64,000 nucleotides of DNA from Oceanobacillus iheyensis HTE831. Lineage in GTDB: Bacteria; Bacillota; Bacilli; Bacillales; Amphibacillaceae. The notes under the pieces are model-generated. The model made no database searches. It was not told the origin of the DNA and was given only the letters and a program-made list of their open reading frames with translations. The stretch spans positions 33,501-97,500 of the forward strand of contig NC_004193.1 of assembly GCF_000011245.1 (NCBI RefSeq), read 5' to 3'. The position numbers were made by a program, and so were the translations under genes. Positions 1-9,350 of the stretch are shown one piece after another (the stretch's first letter is position 1; every line of letters begins with the position of its first letter).

Positions 1-1686
1 GTATGGCGGCCACGAACATTTGAAGATGTAGTAGGACAAACACATATTACTCGAACACTACAAAATGCGATTGAGCAGGATAAATTTTCGCATGCTTATT
101 TATTCTCTGGACCACGTGGAACAGGGAAGACAAGTGCTGCAAAAATATTTGCGCAAACTATTAATTGTGAGCATGCCCCTGTAAAAGAACCTTGTAATGA
201 ATGTGCAGCATGTAGAGGCATTCAAGATGGATCCGTATCAGATGTTATTGAAATCGATGCTGCTTCCAATACAAGTGTAGATGATATTCGTGATATACGT
301 GATAAAGTGAAGTATGCACCAAGTACGGTGCCATATAAAGTGTACATTATTGATGAGGTACACATGATATCGGTAAATGCATTTAATGCTTTACTGAAGA
401 CGTTGGAAGAACCACCAAAGCATGTTGTGTTTATTCTTGCAACAACAGAACCACATAAAATCCCCTTAACGATTATATCTCGCTGTCAACGTTTTGACTT
501 TAAACCAATTTCTAATCAATCGATTGTTGGAAGAATGCAAACGATAATGCAAGCAGAAAATATTCACGTTACGGATGAGGCTTTAGAGTCTGTCGCGCTT
601 GCTGCAGAAGGCGGAATGCGAGATGCCTTGAGTATACTGGATCAAGCCATTTCGTATAGTGAAGAGAAAGTCATATTAGAAGATGTTTTAGCAGTTACAG
701 GTGGCGTATCGCAAGTCGTGCTTCATAAAGTTGTTTCAGCTATGAATGAAAATAATGTTCAAGAGGTACTAGTAGCATTGGATGAGATGATTCGTACCGG
801 TAAAGACCCAGGGAAATTTGTGCAGGATTTAATTTATTTTATGCGAGATCTTCTATTATTCAGGAGCTCGGCAAATCTTGCAGATATGCTAGAAAGAGCT
901 GTAGCAGATGATTCATTTAAACAACTGTCAGAACGTGTATCCAACCAATGGATCCAGCGCTCGATTATTGAATTGAATCAGTGCCAACAAGAAATGAAAT
1001 GGTCCAATAGCCCGAAAGTATTTATCGAAATTGCATTACTTACTATTACTAATTATGGACAAGAACATCGTGTTGAAGTTGGTAATAATACAACCGCTTC
1101 TGCTGAATCTGAAGTTGTACTGCAATTACAAAGCAAGATGCAACAGTTGGAAAAAGATATAAAGACATTAAAAGAAAACCCACCTGCATCTACTACACCA
1201 AGTAAACAAACAACAACGGAGCGAAGAAGACCAAATACCCGATCATCTAAAAACAGTTTTAAGATTCCATATGATCGAATTCGTGATACACTAGGAAGAG
1301 CAGAAAAAAGTGAACTAAAAAATGTACACGCGCATTGGGCTAATTTCTTAAGTAAGTTAAAAACAACAAATGCACCTGCGCATGCTACGATACAAGATAG
1401 TAAACCTGCTGCTGCTTCGGATGATACATTGATTGTTGCATTCAAATATGAAATCCACTGTTCTTTATTTTTAGATCACCGAGAAATGGCAGAATCGTTA
1501 CTTGGAGGTCTGGACAAACATCGTACTATCATCCCTATTCCAGAACAAGCATGGAATGAAGTACGTAATGATTATATTCAAAATCAGGATAAACCAAAAG
1601 AAAACTCTGAAGAACAACAATCAGATCCTGTAGTTGATGAAGCAAGGAAGCTTTTTGGTGATGACCTATTAGAAATACATGATTAA
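1..1686 (+). CDS. dnaX: DNA polymerase III subunits gamma/tau (5' truncated)
   Basis: Clamp-loader ATPase of the replicative DNA polymerase III. The reading frame is open from the first base; by comparison with B. subtilis DnaX about 8 N-terminal residues lie outside the window. Counting from base 1, the Walker A motif GPRGTGKT is at residues 37-44, a four-cysteine zinc module follows (NCEH...CNECAAC), DEVH (Walker B) is at 118-121 and the sensor/arginine-finger motif SRCQRFDF is near 160. The C-terminal third is a low-complexity linker rich in Gln, Lys and Thr followed by a tau-like tail. It is followed at 34 nt by ebfC, as in B. subtilis. Identity is certain; only the start is missing. Confidence 0.97.
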   Translation, partial: VWRPRTFEDVVGQTHITRTLQNAIEQDKFSHAYLFSGPRGTGKTSAAKIFAQTINCEHAPVKEPCNECAACRGIQDGSVSDVIEIDAASNTSVDDIRDIRDKVKYAPSTVPYKVYIIDEVHMISVNAFNALLKTLEEPPKHVVFILATTEPHKIPLTIISRCQRFDFKPISNQSIVGRMQTIMQAENIHVTDEALESVALAAEGGMRDALSILDQAISYSEEKVILEDVLAVTGGVSQVVLHKVVSAMNENNVQEVLVALDEMIRTGKDPGKFVQDLIYFMRDLLLFRSSANLADMLERAVADDSFKQLSERVSNQWIQRSIIELNQCQQEMKWSNSPKVFIEIALLTITNYGQEHRVEVGNNTTASAESEVVLQLQSKMQQLEKDIKTLKENPPASTTPSKQTTTERRRPNTRSSKNSFKIPYDRIRDTLGRAEKSELKNVHAHWANFLSKLKTTNAPAHATIQDSKPAAASDDTLIVAFKYEIHCSLFLDHREMAESLLGGLDKHRTIIPIPEQAWNEVRNDYIQNQDKPKENSEEQQSDPVVDEARKLFGDDLLEIHD

Positions 1687-1719
1687 TAATATAGATAACT
1701 ATTAAAGGAGGTATTTTCC

Positions 1720-2034
1720 ATGAAGGGAAATATGAATAATATGATGAAGCAGATGCAGAAAATGCAAAAGAAAATGATGCAAGCACAGGATGAACTGCAT
1801 GAAATGACATTTGAAGCTACTGCTGGCGGTGGAATGGTAACTGTAAAAGCAAGTGGTAAGAAAGAAATTATCGATGTAGAGATTAAAGAAGAAGTGGTAG
1901 ACCCAGATGATATCGATATGCTTCAAGATCTTATTCTAGCAGCGACAAATGATGTACTAAATCAAATTGATGAAAAAACAAACGATACAATGGGACAATT
2001 TACAAAAGGCATGAATATGCCAGGAATGTTCTAA
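1720..2034 (+). CDS. ebfC: YbaB/EbfC family nucleoid-associated protein
   Basis: Small DNA-binding protein (104 aa; YaaK in B. subtilis) of the YbaB/EbfC family, which forms dimers and binds DNA with little sequence specificity. The N-terminus is very Met/Gln/Lys rich ([15 protein letters not shown]), the long amphipathic helix typical of the family, followed by the conserved [11 protein letters not shown] strand region. An AAAGGAGG ribosome site precedes the ATG. The dnaX-ebfC-recR order is conserved in Bacillaceae. The exact cellular role of the family is not settled. Confidence 0.93.
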   Translation: MKGNMNNMMKQMQKMQKKMMQAQDELHEMTFEATAGGGMVTVKASGKKEIIDVEIKEEVVDPDDIDMLQDLILAATNDVLNQIDEKTNDTMGQFTKGMNMPGMF

Positions 2035-2053
2035 ATAAGGCATACAAAGACAA

Positions 2054-2090
2054 AAGGCGTCTGGCTAATGCGAGACGCCTTATTTAGGCA
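2054..2090 (+). terminator. Rho-independent terminator after dnaX-ebfC
   Basis: Nine-base-pair perfect stem AAGGCGTCT (2054-2062) / AGACGCCTT (2073-2081) followed by a weak T-rich tail (TATTT). A second AT-rich hairpin, AAGAAAG (2094-2100) / CTTTCTT (2108-2114) with TTT, follows and may act as a back-up. Confidence 0.8.
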
Positions 2091-2197
2091 GTTAAGAAAG
2101 TACAATTCTTTCTTTTTGCATAATTGCAGTAGATATTGGTTATTAACCAAGGAGTTCAACCATAAATCAACATTGTGGTTGTGTAGGAGGAAACATC

Positions 2198-2794
2198 ATG
2201 TATTATCCAGAACCTATCACGAAATTAATAGATAGCTTCTCTAAATTGCCAGGAATCGGCCCCAAAACGGCCGCTCGTTTGGCTTTCTTTGTGTTGAATA
2301 TGAAAGAAGATGACGTATTAAATTTTGCGAATGCACTAGTTAGTGCAAAACGAGAATTATCTCATTGTTCCGTATGTGGCCATATAACGGATCAAGATCC
2401 ATGTGCAATCTGTACGGATACGAGCCGTGATGGATCACTTATTTGTGTTGTTCAGGATCCAAAAGATGTCATTGCAATGGAAAAGATGAAAGAATTCCAC
2501 GGGAAATACCATGTGTTACATGGAGCGATTTCACCTATGGATGGAATTGGACCAGAGGATATCAATGTTCCTGACTTAATTAACCGTTTAAAGGATGAGG
2601 AAGTAGAAGAACTTATACTTGCAACGAATCCCAATATCGAAGGTGAAGCAACTGCAATGTATATTTCACGATTAGTAAAACCATCTGGAATTCGAACGAC
2701 AAGGATTGCTCATGGTTTGCCAGTAGGTGGAGATCTAGAGTATGCAGATGAAGTAACCTTATCAAAAGCATTAGAAGGTAGAAGAGACGTTTAA
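2198..2794 (+). CDS. recR: Recombination mediator RecR
   Basis: Recombination-repair protein that works with RecO/RecF in loading RecA on gapped DNA. Length 198 aa is standard. The helix-hairpin-helix region ([14 protein letters not shown]) is at residues 16-29, the C4 zinc finger CSVC...CAIC at about 57-72, and the Toprim domain follows with [13 protein letters not shown] and the C-terminal motif [12 protein letters not shown]. The start is set by GTAGGAGG a few bases upstream of the ATG. The 160-nt leader holds two palindromes (see findings). The next gene, yaaL, is 36 nt away, so the two are probably cotranscribed. Confidence 0.97.
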   Translation: MYYPEPITKLIDSFSKLPGIGPKTAARLAFFVLNMKEDDVLNFANALVSAKRELSHCSVCGHITDQDPCAICTDTSRDGSLICVVQDPKDVIAMEKMKEFHGKYHVLHGAISPMDGIGPEDINVPDLINRLKDEEVEELILATNPNIEGEATAMYISRLVKPSGIRTTRIAHGLPVGGDLEYADEVTLSKALEGRRDV

Positions 2795-2830
2795 TAATAA
2801 TGCAGGAATGTAGGGGCTAGGTGAAGGGTA

Positions 2831-3043
2831 ATGGGGAAAAAGTTAAGAAAAAGAGATGTAGATGAAGAATTATTAAATTCTCTGTACCATGTAGAACAAG
2901 AATGGAAACAACTTCAGCAAATTGTAAAACAAAGTATTGAACCAACACAAAGTGGTCACCATGTAGAAAAGTTAGCAAAGGCTAAATATATGTTTCTTAT
3001 TCGTGAAGCACGTATACGTAAAGTAAGTGCGGTACGTGTTTAG
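2831..3043 (+). CDS. yaaL: DUF2508 protein YaaL
   Basis: Uncharacterised 70-aa protein of the DUF2508 family, always found next to recR in bacilli. It is a short, charged, helical protein (MGKKLRKRDVDEELLNSLY...) without membrane segments or cysteines. A GGTGAAGGG-like ribosome site precedes the ATG. No function can be read from the sequence; the conserved position after recR and before bofA is the main evidence for its identity. Confidence 0.88.
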   Translation: MGKKLRKRDVDEELLNSLYHVEQEWKQLQQIVKQSIEPTQSGHHVEKLAKAKYMFLIREARIRKVSAVRV

Positions 3044-3058
3044 TTATATATAATGTTA

Positions 3059-3200
3059 GGAAAGCATAGAAATTGAAATAATTCGTTATCGAATTGAGTA
3101 GCATGATATAATATGAAACTTTTTTCATTCGGGTTATGCTGTCCACTACATAATCGATCGATAAACGAATATTTTGTAGAAGTCTCTATGCTTTTATTGG
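3059..3200 (+). other. Foldable intergenic RNA candidate between yaaL and bofA
   Basis: A closing stem AAAGCATAGA (3061-3070) / TCTATGCTTT (3185-3194), perfect over 10 bp, encloses AATTCG-TTAT-CGAATT (3080-3095), a nested hairpin AGCAT/ATGCT (3100-3104/3136-3140) with inner ATGAAA/TTTCAT (3113-3118/3123-3128), and the palindrome ATCGATCGAT (3152-3161). The 3' side runs into TTTTATT. It could be an elaborate terminator of recR-yaaL, a bofA leader or a small RNA; the sequence alone does not decide. Confidence 0.4.
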
Positions 3201-3248
3201 CTGTTCTGTGCTTTTCTTAAAAAATAGTTCTATCAATCGGTTTTTCTT

Positions 3249-3256
3249 CATACTTT
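3249..3256 (+). promoter_or_regulatory. Possible sigma-E -10 element of bofA
   Basis: CATACTTT matches 7 of 8 positions of the sigma-E -10 consensus CATACAnT, 36 nt before the bofA start. No convincing -35 is visible at the right distance. B. subtilis bofA is sigma-E controlled, which is the main reason for listing it. Confidence 0.3.
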
Positions 3257-3291
3257 ACAGTAAAGAGATATGGAGAAGAGGTTGATGCGAG

Positions 3292-3555
3292 ATGAGTTCG
3301 ACCGTATTTATAAGTATTATTGTTGGTTTAATAATTATTCTATTACTCGTTGGAGCGCCTGTGAAGCCTATGAAGTATATTGGACAGGCCACCATTAAAC
3401 TAGGAATTGGAATGTTGTTCTTATTTTTTATTAATGTGTTTGGGGGAGCAATTGGCCTCCATATTCCGATTAATATATTTACCGTTTTTGTATCAGGATT
3501 CTTAGGTGTGTTTGGTATCGGCTCGCTTGCTGCCATTCATCTCTTTGTATTGTAA
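3292..3555 (+). CDS. bofA: Pro-sigma-K processing inhibitor BofA
   Basis: Integral membrane protein (87 aa) of the mother cell. In the B. subtilis model BofA, with SpoIVFA, holds the SpoIVFB metalloprotease inactive so that pro-sigma-K is not cut until a forespore signal arrives. Hydrophobic segments span about residues 4-22 and 33-55, with a further hydrophobic stretch to the C-terminus (GSLAAIHLFVL). RBS AGAAGAGG precedes ATG at 3292. Its position between yaaL and csfB matches B. subtilis, except that no rRNA operon separates bofA and csfB here. Confidence 0.93.
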   Translation: MSSTVFISIIVGLIIILLLVGAPVKPMKYIGQATIKLGIGMLFLFFINVFGGAIGLHIPINIFTVFVSGFLGVFGIGSLAAIHLFVL

Positions 3556-3574
3556 AAGCTTTCAAAGATTTTTG

Positions 3575-3604
3575 GTATACTTTCCGTTAGATTAGGAGAT
3601 ACTA
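3575..3604 (+). promoter_or_regulatory. Sigma-F promoter of csfB
   Basis: -35 GTATA (3575-3579), 15-nt spacer, -10 GGAGATACTA (3595-3604). This fits the published consensus GYWTA-N15-GGNRANAMTW at every position, and B. subtilis csfB is a known sigma-F gene. It sits 22 nt before the csfB start. Confidence 0.8.
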
Positions 3605-3625
3605 GCTTTTAACGGAGGTGGAGAA

Positions 3626-3823
3626 ATGGAGCATACAAACGTCTTTGAGCTAGAGTGTTGTGGTATATGTGAAGAAAGAAAAGAACAAGGAATTCACCTG
3701 TACACGATGTTCATATGCACGGAATGTGAGTATAACATGATCCATACAGAACCTAGAGAAGAGAAATATAATTACTATTTACGTAAACTAAAAAATATGA
3801 ATCAACCAAAATTATATTCATAG
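3626..3823 (+). CDS. csfB: Anti-sigma-G factor Gin (CsfB)
   Basis: Small zinc-binding inhibitor (65 aa) that blocks sigma-G, and in B. subtilis also sigma-E, so that late forespore transcription does not start too early. Paired cysteines CCGIC near residues 11-15 and CTEC near 31-34 form the zinc ribbon seen in the family. A strong RBS (ACGGAGGTGG) precedes the ATG. The consensus sigma-F promoter directly upstream agrees with its expected forespore expression. Confidence 0.92.
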   Translation: MEHTNVFELECCGICEERKEQGIHLYTMFICTECEYNMIHTEPREEKYNYYLRKLKNMNQPKLYS

Positions 3824-3853
3824 TTCAAAATTAAACACGATGAAATAGTGAAG

Positions 3854-3880
3854 AGTCTTTGCTTGCAAAGGCTTTTTTTC
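3854..3880 (+). terminator. Terminator after csfB
   Basis: AGTCTTTGC (3854-3862) pairs with GCAAAGGCT (3865-3873) with one G-U, followed by a run of seven T. The innermost pairs probably open to give a larger loop. Confidence 0.8.
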
Positions 3881-3964
3881 TGCTGTAAAAAACACTAATC
3901 TATCCTTTTTTGACAGGACTTTGTGTTTTTTTTATTGTATATAATAGAGGAAATAAGGGAGATG

Positions 3965-5383
3965 ATGAAGTTGGATCAATCTTATATGCCATTCGTAGAT
4001 CATTTAAGAAATTTCAGTTCAAAGAGACCGGTATCATTCCATGTTCCAGGGCATAAGCATGGGGCGGTTTTTCCTGAAGCAGCTAGAGAATTATTTGGCT
4101 CTATTTTATCTGTAGATGTAACTGAAATAGCAGGAATGGATGACTTGCATGCACCAAGTGAGATCATCGCAGAAGCAGAAAAACTAGCAACAGATTATTT
4201 CAATTCTGACCATACATTTTTTTTAGTTGGAGGATCTACATCAGGTAATCTAGCAATGATTATGGCAGCATGTAATCCGGGAGATGAGGTAATCGTCCAA
4301 CGGAATTGTCATAAATCAATTATGAATGGCTTAGAACTTGCAGGTGCAAAGCCAATATTTATAGCTCCAGAGTGGAGAGATGATTTACAACGATATACCG
4401 CACCAACATATGATAGCATAAAACAAGCAATGTTGAGGTTTCCGAATGCAAAGGCTCTTATTCTCACCTATCCAGATTACTTTGGGGCGGTTTTTGATAT
4501 TCAGTCCATGATTGAATTAGCACACACCTATCATATTCCAGTATTTGTTGATGAAGCACATGGCGTCCATTTTTCATCATCTGAAATGTTTCCACAATCG
4601 GCTTTACAGTTAGGAGCAGATGTTGTAGTACAATCCGCACATAAAATGGCTCCAGCTATGACAATGGCTGCATATTTACATATTGGCACTTCACGTGTAG
4701 AAAAACATCGACTTGCTTATTATTTGCAAATGTTACAGTCGAGTAGTCCATCTTATCCGATAATGGCTTCTTTGGATGTAGCAAGATTTTATTTAGCGCA
4801 ATTATCAAAAGAAAAAATCCGAGGTATCTTAAATAGTGTAGAAAACGTAAGAAACATATTCTCCGGGGCATCATTTTGGGAATTGGTACCTCATGATGAT
4901 CCGTTAAAATTAACGTTCCACGTGAAACATGGCTATAAAATAAGTGAGATAGAATCGATGCTCGAATATCATGGAATTTATCCAGAGTTAACGACAGAAA
5001 ATCAATTCTTATTCATACATGGTTTAGCGCCTTTTGTAGAACAAGATTATTTGAAAAAAACAATACAATTGATAGAGGAAGAATTAAAAAAATCAGTGAA
5101 ACATGCTACAATAGAAGGGGCAAAGCTTTTTACCAATCCTATAGAGGAACTAGCATTGTCATACCAAGAAATGAAACACATTACATCACTTCTTGTCCCA
5201 TTTGCTCAAAGTGAAGGTGAAATTGCAGCAGAGGCAGTGATCCCATATCCCCCTGGTATTCCAGTCATACTCAAAGGCGAGAGAATTACGAAGGCGCATA
5301 TTACAAAGATTCAGCTTTTGATTCAACAAGGAGTAACCATTCAGCAACGGGAAGAAGGAATACGTATATATAGGAAGGCATGA
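3965..5383 (+). CDS. yaaO: Orn/Lys/Arg decarboxylase family protein (YaaO-like)
   Basis: PLP-dependent fold-type I decarboxylase of the Orn/Lys/Arg family (472 aa), expected to decarboxylate a basic amino acid to a polyamine or precursor. The N-terminal aminotransferase-like domain carries [11 protein letters not shown], the Asp of VDEAHGVH and the Schiff-base Lys in QSAHKM. The C-terminal domain has the family ending PYPPGIPV. The frame extends upstream to 3923, but TTGACA (3910-3915) and TATA-rich sequence (3936-3945) lie there, so the ATG pair at 3962/3965 with AAGGGAG before it is the better start. xpaC and yaaN, upstream of yaaO in B. subtilis, are absent. Substrate cannot be told from sequence. 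Confidence 0.9.
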   Translation: MKLDQSYMPFVDHLRNFSSKRPVSFHVPGHKHGAVFPEAARELFGSILSVDVTEIAGMDDLHAPSEIIAEAEKLATDYFNSDHTFFLVGGSTSGNLAMIMAACNPGDEVIVQRNCHKSIMNGLELAGAKPIFIAPEWRDDLQRYTAPTYDSIKQAMLRFPNAKALILTYPDYFGAVFDIQSMIELAHTYHIPVFVDEAHGVHFSSSEMFPQSALQLGADVVVQSAHKMAPAMTMAAYLHIGTSRVEKHRLAYYLQMLQSSSPSYPIMASLDVARFYLAQLSKEKIRGILNSVENVRNIFSGASFWELVPHDDPLKLTFHVKHGYKISEIESMLEYHGIYPELTTENQFLFIHGLAPFVEQDYLKKTIQLIEEELKKSVKHATIEGAKLFTNPIEELALSYQEMKHITSLLVPFAQSEGEIAAEAVIPYPPGIPVILKGERITKAHITKIQLLIQQGVTIQQREEGIRIYRKA

Positions 5384-5393
5384 GACACAATAT

Positions 5394-6369
<976 letters not shown>

Positions 6370-6397
6370 TGAGTGATTATGAAAGGGGGCTGGACAC

Positions 6398-6829
6398 ATG
6401 AAAATTACCAATGAAATGCAAACAAAGGCGGAAACAAAAATCCATAGAACTACAAAAGTTGGGGATCCATCCTTTCAACAAATGGTTCAGTCCCAAACAA
6501 AGCAATTGAACCAGCAACAGTTTCATCAGCTAGTACAGCAAATCAGCAAGCAAGGAAGTAAACTTGCACAATACCGTTCATTCCGCGAACTAGTAAAGTT
6601 TAAGCGGATGGTTAAAAGTTTTTTAGATAAAGCAGTGGTACAAGGTTATAAACTTGAGAAATCACATAGTTTTGGACTGCAAGGAAGTAGACATCTTTCG
6701 ATAGTAAAAGCAGTAGATGAGAAATTAATTCAATTAGCAGAAGATATAATGGACGAAGAAAAGAAGACAGTAGATATATTAGGTCTAATTGGTGAGATCA
6801 AAGGTCTATTGATTAATATATATACATGA
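6398..6829 (+). CDS. yaaR: YaaR family protein (DUF327)
   Basis: Uncharacterised 143-aa cytoplasmic protein of the DUF327 family. It is highly charged and predicted helical, with a Gln-rich N-terminal half (QTKQLNQQQFHQLVQQ) and the conserved central segment FRELVKFKRMVKSFL. GAAAGGGGG precedes the ATG. Its constant place between darA and holB identifies it; no enzymatic motif is visible and no function can be assigned. Confidence 0.85.
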   Translation: MKITNEMQTKAETKIHRTTKVGDPSFQQMVQSQTKQLNQQQFHQLVQQISKQGSKLAQYRSFRELVKFKRMVKSFLDKAVVQGYKLEKSHSFGLQGSRHLSIVKAVDEKLIQLAEDIMDEEKKTVDILGLIGEIKGLLINIYT

Positions 6830-6874
6830 ATAACAAGTGATCTCTATTAAGTGGGGATCAATTAGGATGGATGA

Positions 6875-7867
6875 ATGATGATAACTTGGGAGGAAATCAC
6901 AGACCTTCAGCCGATTGCTAGTCGAACAATCATCAATAGTATAAATAAAGGCAGGGTATCCCACGCTTACCTTCTACAAGGCGAACGAGGAACAGGGAAG
7001 CGGGACATTGCATTATTATTAGCAAAGTATTTATTCTGTTTGCATCGTGAAGGAGCAAATCCTTGCCATACATGTAATAATTGTAAACGAATAGATTCGG
7101 GTAATCATCCTGACTTGCATTGGATTGAACCAGATGGGCAATCGATTAAAATCGAACAGGTGCGTAATTTGCAAAAGGAATTCACATATTCAGGGATGGA
7201 ATCGAATCAAAAAGTATATGTTATTCAGGATGCAGATACATTAACGGTAAATGCAGCAAATCGTTTGCTTAAATTTTTGGAAGAACCAAGTAAGCAAACA
7301 ACCGCAATTATGCTGACAGAGAATGGACACTCGATACTATCAACCATTCGTTCACGATGCCAAATTATAGAATTACAGCCTCTCCCACCTGATGTAATGA
7401 ATCAAAGATTACAAGATGAAGGGGTTCACCACTTGGAAGCAAACCTTTTAAGTGCCTTAACAAATAATACAAAAGAAGCTTTGTCATTACACCAAGATGA
7501 GTGGTTTGCAGGTGCAAGAAAGATAGTGGTACAATTAATAGAAATGTATGTTCAAAAACCAGAGGATGTTTATTTATTTATCCACCAACAATGGATACCT
7601 CATTTTAAAGAACGTACCGAACAACAAATGGGATTGGATTTATTATTATTAGGATTTCAGGATATCCTTCATCAACATATTAAAGAAGACACTACAACAG
7701 TCTTATTACCTAAAGAAGATGCAAAAATGGAACGGGCAATGATGTCTTTTTCCAAAGAGCAATTATTATTTATATTGCAGCTGATTTTAACAGCAAAACG
7801 AAAATTAAAGCAAAATGTTCAGCCGACGTTAGTAATGGAACAATTAGCACTTCAAATACAGAGGTGA
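6875..7867 (+). CDS. holB: DNA polymerase III subunit delta'
   Basis: Clamp-loader subunit delta prime (330 aa), a structural AAA+ partner of DnaX in the sliding-clamp loader. GERGTGKRD near residues 36-44 replaces a full Walker A, in line with the inactive ATPase of this subunit. A zinc module CHTCNNC is at about 61-67, and the SRC motif appears as IRSRCQII. ATG-ATG at 6875/6878 allows either start; AGGATGG lies just upstream. Overlap-free but tightly packed with ricT (4 nt). Confidence 0.95.
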   Translation: MMITWEEITDLQPIASRTIINSINKGRVSHAYLLQGERGTGKRDIALLLAKYLFCLHREGANPCHTCNNCKRIDSGNHPDLHWIEPDGQSIKIEQVRNLQKEFTYSGMESNQKVYVIQDADTLTVNAANRLLKFLEEPSKQTTAIMLTENGHSILSTIRSRCQIIELQPLPPDVMNQRLQDEGVHHLEANLLSALTNNTKEALSLHQDEWFAGARKIVVQLIEMYVQKPEDVYLFIHQQWIPHFKERTEQQMGLDLLLLGFQDILHQHIKEDTTTVLLPKEDAKMERAMMSFSKEQLLFILQLILTAKRKLKQNVQPTLVMEQLALQIQR

Positions 7868-7871
7868 AAAA

Positions 7872-8696
7872 ATGATAGAAGTTATAGGAGTACGATTTAA
7901 GAAGGCGGGTAAAATCTATTATTTCGATCCAGACCAAGATAATATAGAGTTAGATAGTTATGTCATTGTCGAAACGGTTCGTGGAATTGAATTTGGTAAA
8001 GTAGTGATCACGAATAAGCAGGTGGATGAAGAAGATGTTGTACTACCGCTTAAGAAAGTTATTCGTGTAGCAGATGATAGAGATAAAAGAACCGTCGTTG
8101 AAAATCAGGAACAGGCTCAAAAAGCCTTTGATATATGTACAGAAAAAATCGAATACCATGAACTAGATATGAATTTAGTAGAAGTGGAATATACATTTGA
8201 TAGAAATAAAATTATTTTTTACTTTACTGCAGATGGTCGTGTAGACTTTCGTAATCTAGTAAAAGATTTAGCATCTATGTTTAAAACACGTATCGAATTA
8301 CGACAAATTGGCGTACGTGATGAAGCAAAAATGCTTGGTGGTATAGGCCCTTGTGGTCGAATGTTATGTTGTTCTACATTTTTAGGAGACTTTGAACCAG
8401 TATCGATAAAAATGGCAAAAGATCAAAATCTCTCTCTGAATCCAGCAAAAATTTCTGGTTTGTGTGGAAGATTGATGTGTTGTTTAAAATATGAGAATGA
8501 CGATTATGAAACAGCAAAAAAAGAATTACCTGATATTGGTAAGTCTATGAAAACTCCTTATGGAGAAGGTAAAGTAGTAGGACTAAATATTTTAGAGCGT
8601 ATGATACAAATTGAGTTACCTGAAAAAGATCGCGTGGTAGAATATACATTAGATGAATTAATTGAAGAAGGAATAGTTGCGCAAGCCACAGAATGA
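7872..8696 (+). CDS. ricT: PSP1-domain protein RicT (YaaT)
   Basis: Subunit of the Y-complex (RicT-RicF-RicA), an iron-sulfur complex that in B. subtilis helps RNase Y mature mRNAs and influences sporulation, biofilm and competence. The PSP1 domain fills the first two thirds of the 274 aa. Cysteine pairs lie in GPCGRMLCCSTFL and GLCGRLMCC, consistent with Fe-S cluster binding. AGGTG lies just before ATG at 7872. Position between holB and yabA is conserved. Confidence 0.94.
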   Translation: MIEVIGVRFKKAGKIYYFDPDQDNIELDSYVIVETVRGIEFGKVVITNKQVDEEDVVLPLKKVIRVADDRDKRTVVENQEQAQKAFDICTEKIEYHELDMNLVEVEYTFDRNKIIFYFTADGRVDFRNLVKDLASMFKTRIELRQIGVRDEAKMLGGIGPCGRMLCCSTFLGDFEPVSIKMAKDQNLSLNPAKISGLCGRLMCCLKYENDDYETAKKELPDIGKSMKTPYGEGKVVGLNILERMIQIELPEKDRVVEYTLDELIEEGIVAQATE

Positions 8697-8710
8697 TGAG
8701 GTGAGTGGGC

Positions 8711-9073
8711 GTGGGAAACAGAGAAATATTTGATCAGGTTTCCGACATGGAAAAGCAAATTGGAGAGCTATATGAACAGCTAGGAGATTTAAAAGTAAAG
8801 TTAAGTGATTTACTGGAAGAAAATCATCGATTAGCACATGAAAATCATCATTTACGCCATCATCTAGAAGAGTATAGACAAGATGGAGATACTGATTCAA
8901 AACAACCATTAAATGAAACAAAGAAAAAACATCATACTCTTCCTGGGGAAGGATATGATAACTTAGCAAGATTGTATGAGGAAGGATTTCATATTTGTAA
9001 CCTTGAATTTGGAAGTCCACGCAGAAATGAAGATTGCATCTTTTGTTTAGATTTCTTTGATAAAACGAAATAA
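8711..9073 (+). CDS. yabA: Replication initiation control protein YabA
   Basis: Regulator of replication initiation that binds DnaA and DnaN and keeps initiation from recurring too early. The first ~60 residues form a coiled coil ([15 protein letters not shown]...), and the C-terminus holds the zinc motif HICN...CIFC. GTG at 8711 is chosen over 8705 because GAGGTGA (8698-8704) gives a normal spacing and the resulting start MGNREIFD aligns with the B. subtilis protein; length is 120 aa. Confidence 0.94.
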
Positions 9074-9127
9074 TACTATCTTAAGTAAGAAGGATATGAT
9101 CTGATCTTTCTTGATAAGCATTTTACA

Positions 9128-9312
9128 GGGCTGTCTCTAGCTTAGTGATTACATTTTTTAGTAACGGGATGTTACCGCATATACAGGGAAAAGTAATGAA
9201 GTGACTTAAAAATAAGGTTATACTACTTATGAAGGAGCTTATTATTCTCTGTACTATGCAGGTGCAGTTGCTAAGAATAGTCAACTAATGTGGAGATAGC
9301 CCTTCTTCGTTT
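9128..9312 (+). ncRNA. Candidate structured RNA between yabA and trmN6
   Basis: GGGCTGTCTC (9128-9137) pairs with GAGATAGCCC (9293-9302) over 10 bp (one G-U), and TTCTTCGTTTTT follows. Inside are GTAAC/GTTAC (9161-9165/9171-9175), ATAAG/CTTAT (9212-9216/9226-9230), CTGTAC/GTGCAG and AGTTG/CAACT (9266-9270/9282-9286). No riboswitch or T-box signature was recognised. It fills most of the 277-nt gap before trmN6 and could be a leader or a free small RNA. Confidence 0.4.
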
Positions 9313-9350
9313 TTATGAAATCGAACAAGACAGGATAAAGAGGGATCACT

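Noticed and set aside
8558..9020. Minus-strand frames across ricT and yabA
   Set aside because: Antisense by-products of well-supported genes; no RBS and no recognisable domain.
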